From the NCBI GenBank assembly GCA_046349955.1, contig JAXMBI010000007.1:186001-250000 (forward strand): a stretch of DNA of 64,000 nucleotides, read 5' to 3'. The DNA comes from JBGAPH01 sp046349955 (GTDB lineage: Bacteria; Planctomycetota; Planctomycetia; Pirellulales; JBGAPH01). The notes under the pieces were generated by a model. It saw only the letters and a list, made by a program, of their open reading frames with translations. It did not search any database and was not told the DNA's origin. This document shows, one piece after another, positions 61,717-64,000 of this stretch. The stretch's first letter is position 1. Each line of letters begins with the position of its first letter. A program made the translations under genes and the position numbers.

Positions 61717-62376
61717 TCAAAACACCCCCGGAAGCAACCGATACCGCACCCGCCCGGCGTACTCTGCATAGCCCGGCAGCCCCTGTTCGAGCAGGCGGTC
61801 TTCGATCAGGGTGCGGCGGACGAAGAGGGCAGCGAAGCCGAGGGCTGGGAGCATGGCCAGCCAGGAGCCGAGCGCCAGGCCGCCGCCGAGTAGGCCGAAT
61901 AGCGTGGCCGCGTAGCCGGGGTGGCGGACCCAGCGGTAGGGGCCGGCCGCCACCGCGTGTTGCCCGCGGTCGGCTTGCAGGCGCACGACCGACGAATAGA
62001 AGGGGTTCGCCCGCATGGCCCCGAAGAGCACGATCATGGCCGCCGCGTATCCGGCCACTCCGGCCGCTTGCAGCGGCCAGGGAATGGGGCTCCAGTGGAA
62101 GCGGCCCACGTCGAGCCCGGCCAGAATCCAATGGGCCAGCAAAAGCGGCAAGCCCAGCGGCCGCGTCAGGCGGTCCTGGTTGCCTGATCCGGGCTTTACC
62201 CGTTCGCGCAGCAGGCTGCGGTCGGCCGTAGCAGCCAAAGCCATGCAGAGCGCGGCCAAGATGCCGAGCACCGCCCACACATAGGGCAGGTCCCAGCGGC
62301 CCGCGGAAGCGAACACGACCCCGCCGACGACGAGGGGAAACGCGAGCGACGCGACAGAGCTTGCGATCCTGAACAT
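61717..62376 (-). CDS. Isoprenylcysteine carboxyl methyltransferase-like membrane protein
   Basis: 219 residues, five or six helices. The SAM-binding signature of the ICMT/PEMT fold is in the C-terminal half: GPYRWVRHPGYAATLFGLLGGGLALGSWLA, then IEDRLLEQGLPGYAEYAGRVRYRLLPGVF. It is predicted to methylate a lipid or small molecule at the inner membrane; true prenyl-cysteine substrates are not expected in bacteria. It is transcribed toward the antitoxin gene with a 25-bp gap. Confidence 0.9.
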   Translation of the reverse strand: MFRIASSVASLAFPLVVGGVVFASAGRWDLPYVWAVLGILAALCMALAATADRSLLRERVKPGSGNQDRLTRPLGLPLLLAHWILAGLDVGRFHWSPIPWPLQAAGVAGYAAAMIVLFGAMRANPFYSSVVRLQADRGQHAVAAGPYRWVRHPGYAATLFGLLGGGLALGSWLAMLPALGFAALFVRRTLIEDRLLEQGLPGYAEYAGRVRYRLLPGVF

Positions 62377-62422
62377 CGACGGTCTCGCGCACTCGCTCGT
62401 TAAAGTTGCTCGAGCGCCTGCC

Positions 62423-62647
62423 TCAGTAATTCTGATTGTGACACTTCGCCAACTGCTGCAGGTAAAGCTGGTGCAGCTCTGTTTCCGAAAGCTCGGGAAA
62501 CCGCTGCCGGAGGCCGGACCGCAGGGCCTCGCGCATGAACTCGGTCAGCTCGCAGACCTTGGCGAACTTCTCGGCCGGCGTCATCCGCCGCAGCGCTTCC
62601 AGGTACTGAGCCTGATTCGGCCGCGGCTTTTCGGGCGGGAGCTGCAT
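62423..62647 (-). CDS. Small conserved protein, possibly part of a nucleotidyltransferase/TA-like pair
   Basis: About 74 residues from the ATG at 62647 (MQLPPEKPRPNQAQYLEALRRM), with GGAAAT upstream. It has RMTPAEKFAKVCELTEFMREALRSGLRQRFPELSETELHQLYLQQLAKCHNQNY. This helical pattern, ending in LAKCHNxNY, is shared by small proteins that often sit beside nucleotidyltransferase-like genes. No such partner is present here. It is a real gene of uncertain role. Confidence 0.72.
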   Translation of the reverse strand: MQLPPEKPRPNQAQYLEALRRMTPAEKFAKVCELTEFMREALRSGLRQRFPELSETELHQLYLQQLAKCHNQNY

Positions 62648-62870
62648 GTCGATTTCCAAACCGGGCACGGAGTGCAACCCCGATTGTGGCCGATCGACGC
62701 GCGCATGCAAGCGCCCCAGCCACACCCCGCGGATCTTCGCACGGGCATGCGGGAGAGAGCGGGTAACCGGTCGGGCGGAGCGTCAGCAGGACCGCGCAGA
62801 AGGAGCGCGCGATGGGCGCGTTTACCTACGACGAGAGGTCGCCGATCCCGCTTCGAAACGCGCGTCTGCG

Positions 62871-63233
62871 TTAGCAGCCGTGCTTCTCGAGCTTTTCGCG
62901 GAGCGTTTCGGCCGTGAACGGCTTCACGAGATAGTCCGACACGCCGGCCTGGATCGCTTCCAGCACGCGCGACTTCTCGGCCTCGGTGGTGACCATGATG
63001 ATGGGCACCTTGGGGTCCTTCTGGCGGATGGCCTGGATCACTTCGAGGCCATTCTTGCCTGGCATGTTCCAGTCGGTGAGCACGAGGTCGAAGTCGCCTG
63101 GGTTGAACAGGGCGATGGCCTCTTCGCCGTCGGCGGCCTCCACGGCGCTGGGCACGCCGACGGCCTGGAGCGAGCGGAGGATGATCTTCCGCATGGTGCT
63201 GGAATCGTCGGCGACGAGAACGCGAGTGCTCAT
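62871..63233 (-). CDS. cheY: CheY-like response regulator
   Basis: 120 residues from the ATG at 63233 (MSTRVLVADDSSTMRKIIL). It is a stand-alone receiver domain with the acidic pair DD at 9-10, the phospho-acceptor Asp in LTDWNMPGKNG, the Thr in IMVTTEAE and the Lys in YLVKPF. It lacks an output domain, as in CheY, which binds the flagellar motor switch or other targets. It diverges from cheW across about 330 bp. Confidence 0.93.
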   Translation of the reverse strand: MSTRVLVADDSSTMRKIILRSLQAVGVPSAVEAADGEEAIALFNPGDFDLVLTDWNMPGKNGLEVIQAIRQKDPKVPIIMVTTEAEKSRVLEAIQAGVSDYLVKPFTAETLREKLEKHGC

Positions 63234-63564
63234 GAGACCTGACTTCCTGAGTCGGTGAACCGATTCGGCTGGGAATCTAGCGCCAGCGGCCTTCAAGGCT
63301 AGGATGCGGGGAGCGCTTGTCAAATAGGGTGCGGGCGCGCGCCTCGCACACCCGGAAAAGCAGGCCGCTCGAGCTTTCTTCCAGACTTTGTTTGCCGGCG
63401 GCCCGCCGCGAGCAACTCGTGACCTAGAGTTGCCGGAAACCGGGCTGAGGCGGCTTGCGCGGCCCCACCCCCCCGAACGCTCGCCGTCGGGCGCGCCCCT
63501 TCAAGCGCGCTTGCGGCGTCCGACCCCCAGACACTCAGGCCGTCGCCTTTTAGGAGCACGTCGC
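63234..63564. other. Divergent cheY-cheW intergenic region
   Basis: About 330 bp with no protein-like frame. No strong hexamer pair or palindrome stood out by eye. TAGGAG at 63551-63556 is the ribosome site for cheW. Confidence 0.45.
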
Positions 63565-64000
63565 GTGTCGAGATTCAGTCAAGAAAAAGGCCGCAGCGAC
63601 ACCGCCGCCGAAGGCGTCGGCTCGCTGCAAATGGTCAGCTTTCGGCTGGCCCAAGAGGAATACGGAATCGAGATCACCAAGGTGCAAGAGATCATCCTGA
63701 TGGGTGAGATCACGCGCGTCCCGCAGACGCCTGATTTCATCAAGGGGTTGATCAACTTGCGGAGCACGGTGATTCCGATCGTCGATCTGCGGCTCCGCTT
63801 CGGCATGCCGCAGGAAGAGCCGACCGATGAAACCCGGATCATGGTCGTCAACGTGGCCGGCAAGACGATTGGCATCATCGTCGACGCCGTGAACGAGGTG
63901 CTGCGGATTTCGCGCGACCAGATCGCGCCGCCCCCTCCCACGGTCGCCGGCTTGGGCCACGAGTACCTGACCGGCCTCGCCAAGCTCGACAAACGCCTGC
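63565..64000 (+). CDS. cheW: CheW coupling protein (truncated by window end)
   Basis: A GTG start at 63565 with TAGGAG nine bases upstream opens MSRFSQEKGRSDTAAEG. The frame stays open to the window end (145 residues visible) and is cut there. CheW landmarks are LQMVSFRLAQEEYGIEITKVQEII, RVPQTPDFIKGLINLRSTVIPIVDLRLRFG and IGIIVDAVNEVLRI. It couples chemoreceptors to the CheA kinase. With cheY opposite, the region is probably part of a chemotaxis locus continuing past 64000. Confidence 0.95.
   Translation, partial: MSRFSQEKGRSDTAAEGVGSLQMVSFRLAQEEYGIEITKVQEIILMGEITRVPQTPDFIKGLINLRSTVIPIVDLRLRFGMPQEEPTDETRIMVVNVAGKTIGIIVDAVNEVLRISRDQIAPPPPTVAGLGHEYLTGLAKLDKRL

Overview
The window is a high-GC bacterial chromosome segment, and the evidence points to a planctomycete, most likely of the Pirellulales/Lacipirellulaceae type. 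Very long secreted proteins begin with an LEPR-XLL element (LEPRRLL, LEARLLL, LEDRRLL) and end in type I dockerin repeats (GDANGDGRVDLTDFG-like). There are PEP-CTERM anchors, four DUF1559 pseudopilin-like genes, diheme peroxidases, LRR and WD40 proteins, M56/BlaI pairs and abundant intergenic palindromes. I see no rRNA, CRISPR array or prophage. There is one tRNA, Arg(CCG).

Layout. 1-12 kb: two paralogous giant surface proteins (the first frameshifted and cut by the window edge), a multi-pass membrane protein, and a secreted metzincin with dockerin. 12-16 kb: APS kinase, a BON-domain protein, a thioredoxin-like protein and a NIP-like aquaporin. This part also carries two candidate structured RNAs, at about 13.05-13.29 and 14.35-14.53 kb. 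16-30.4 kb: a membrane LRR protein, a WD40 protein, an apparent fusion of two PEP-CTERM proteins, a BlaI repressor/M56 peptidase pair whose sensor is an LRR domain, a 1.15-kb lower-GC insert between 24-bp direct repeats, and a beta-propeller dehydrogenase-like protein. 30.4-36.6 kb: palindromic elements, an SdpR/SdpI pair, an esterase, RibBA, tRNA-Arg and small secreted proteins. 36.6-40.5 kb: a secreted cyclophilin fused to cadherin-like repeats.

40.9-52.1 kb is the most distinctive block. It holds three diheme peroxidases, four DUF1559 proteins and three small Lys-tailed lipoproteins. The order peroxidase-DUF1559-lipoprotein occurs twice in tandem. Two more DUF1559 genes follow, then a convergent lipoprotein and peroxidase. 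All four DUF1559 genes and the convergent lipoprotein gene have near-consensus sigma-70 promoters at a similar distance upstream of the start codon. This looks like a duplicated surface redox/pseudopilus module.

52.4-64 kb: a GlcD/GlpC-type fused FAD/FeS dehydrogenase, a conserved hypothetical, another dockerin protein, a YgiQ-type radical SAM protein, a REP-associated transposase (RAYT) between two ~110-bp palindromic units, an AbrB-type antitoxin without toxin, an ICMT-like methyltransferase, and divergent CheY and CheW (CheW is cut by the window end).

Frameshifts cluster in three patches (1-1.9 kb, 49.39-49.6 kb, 50.24-50.35 kb) in otherwise well-preserved paralogues. They may be local assembly errors or recent decay. 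Family assignments come from motif recognition by eye; no database search was run.
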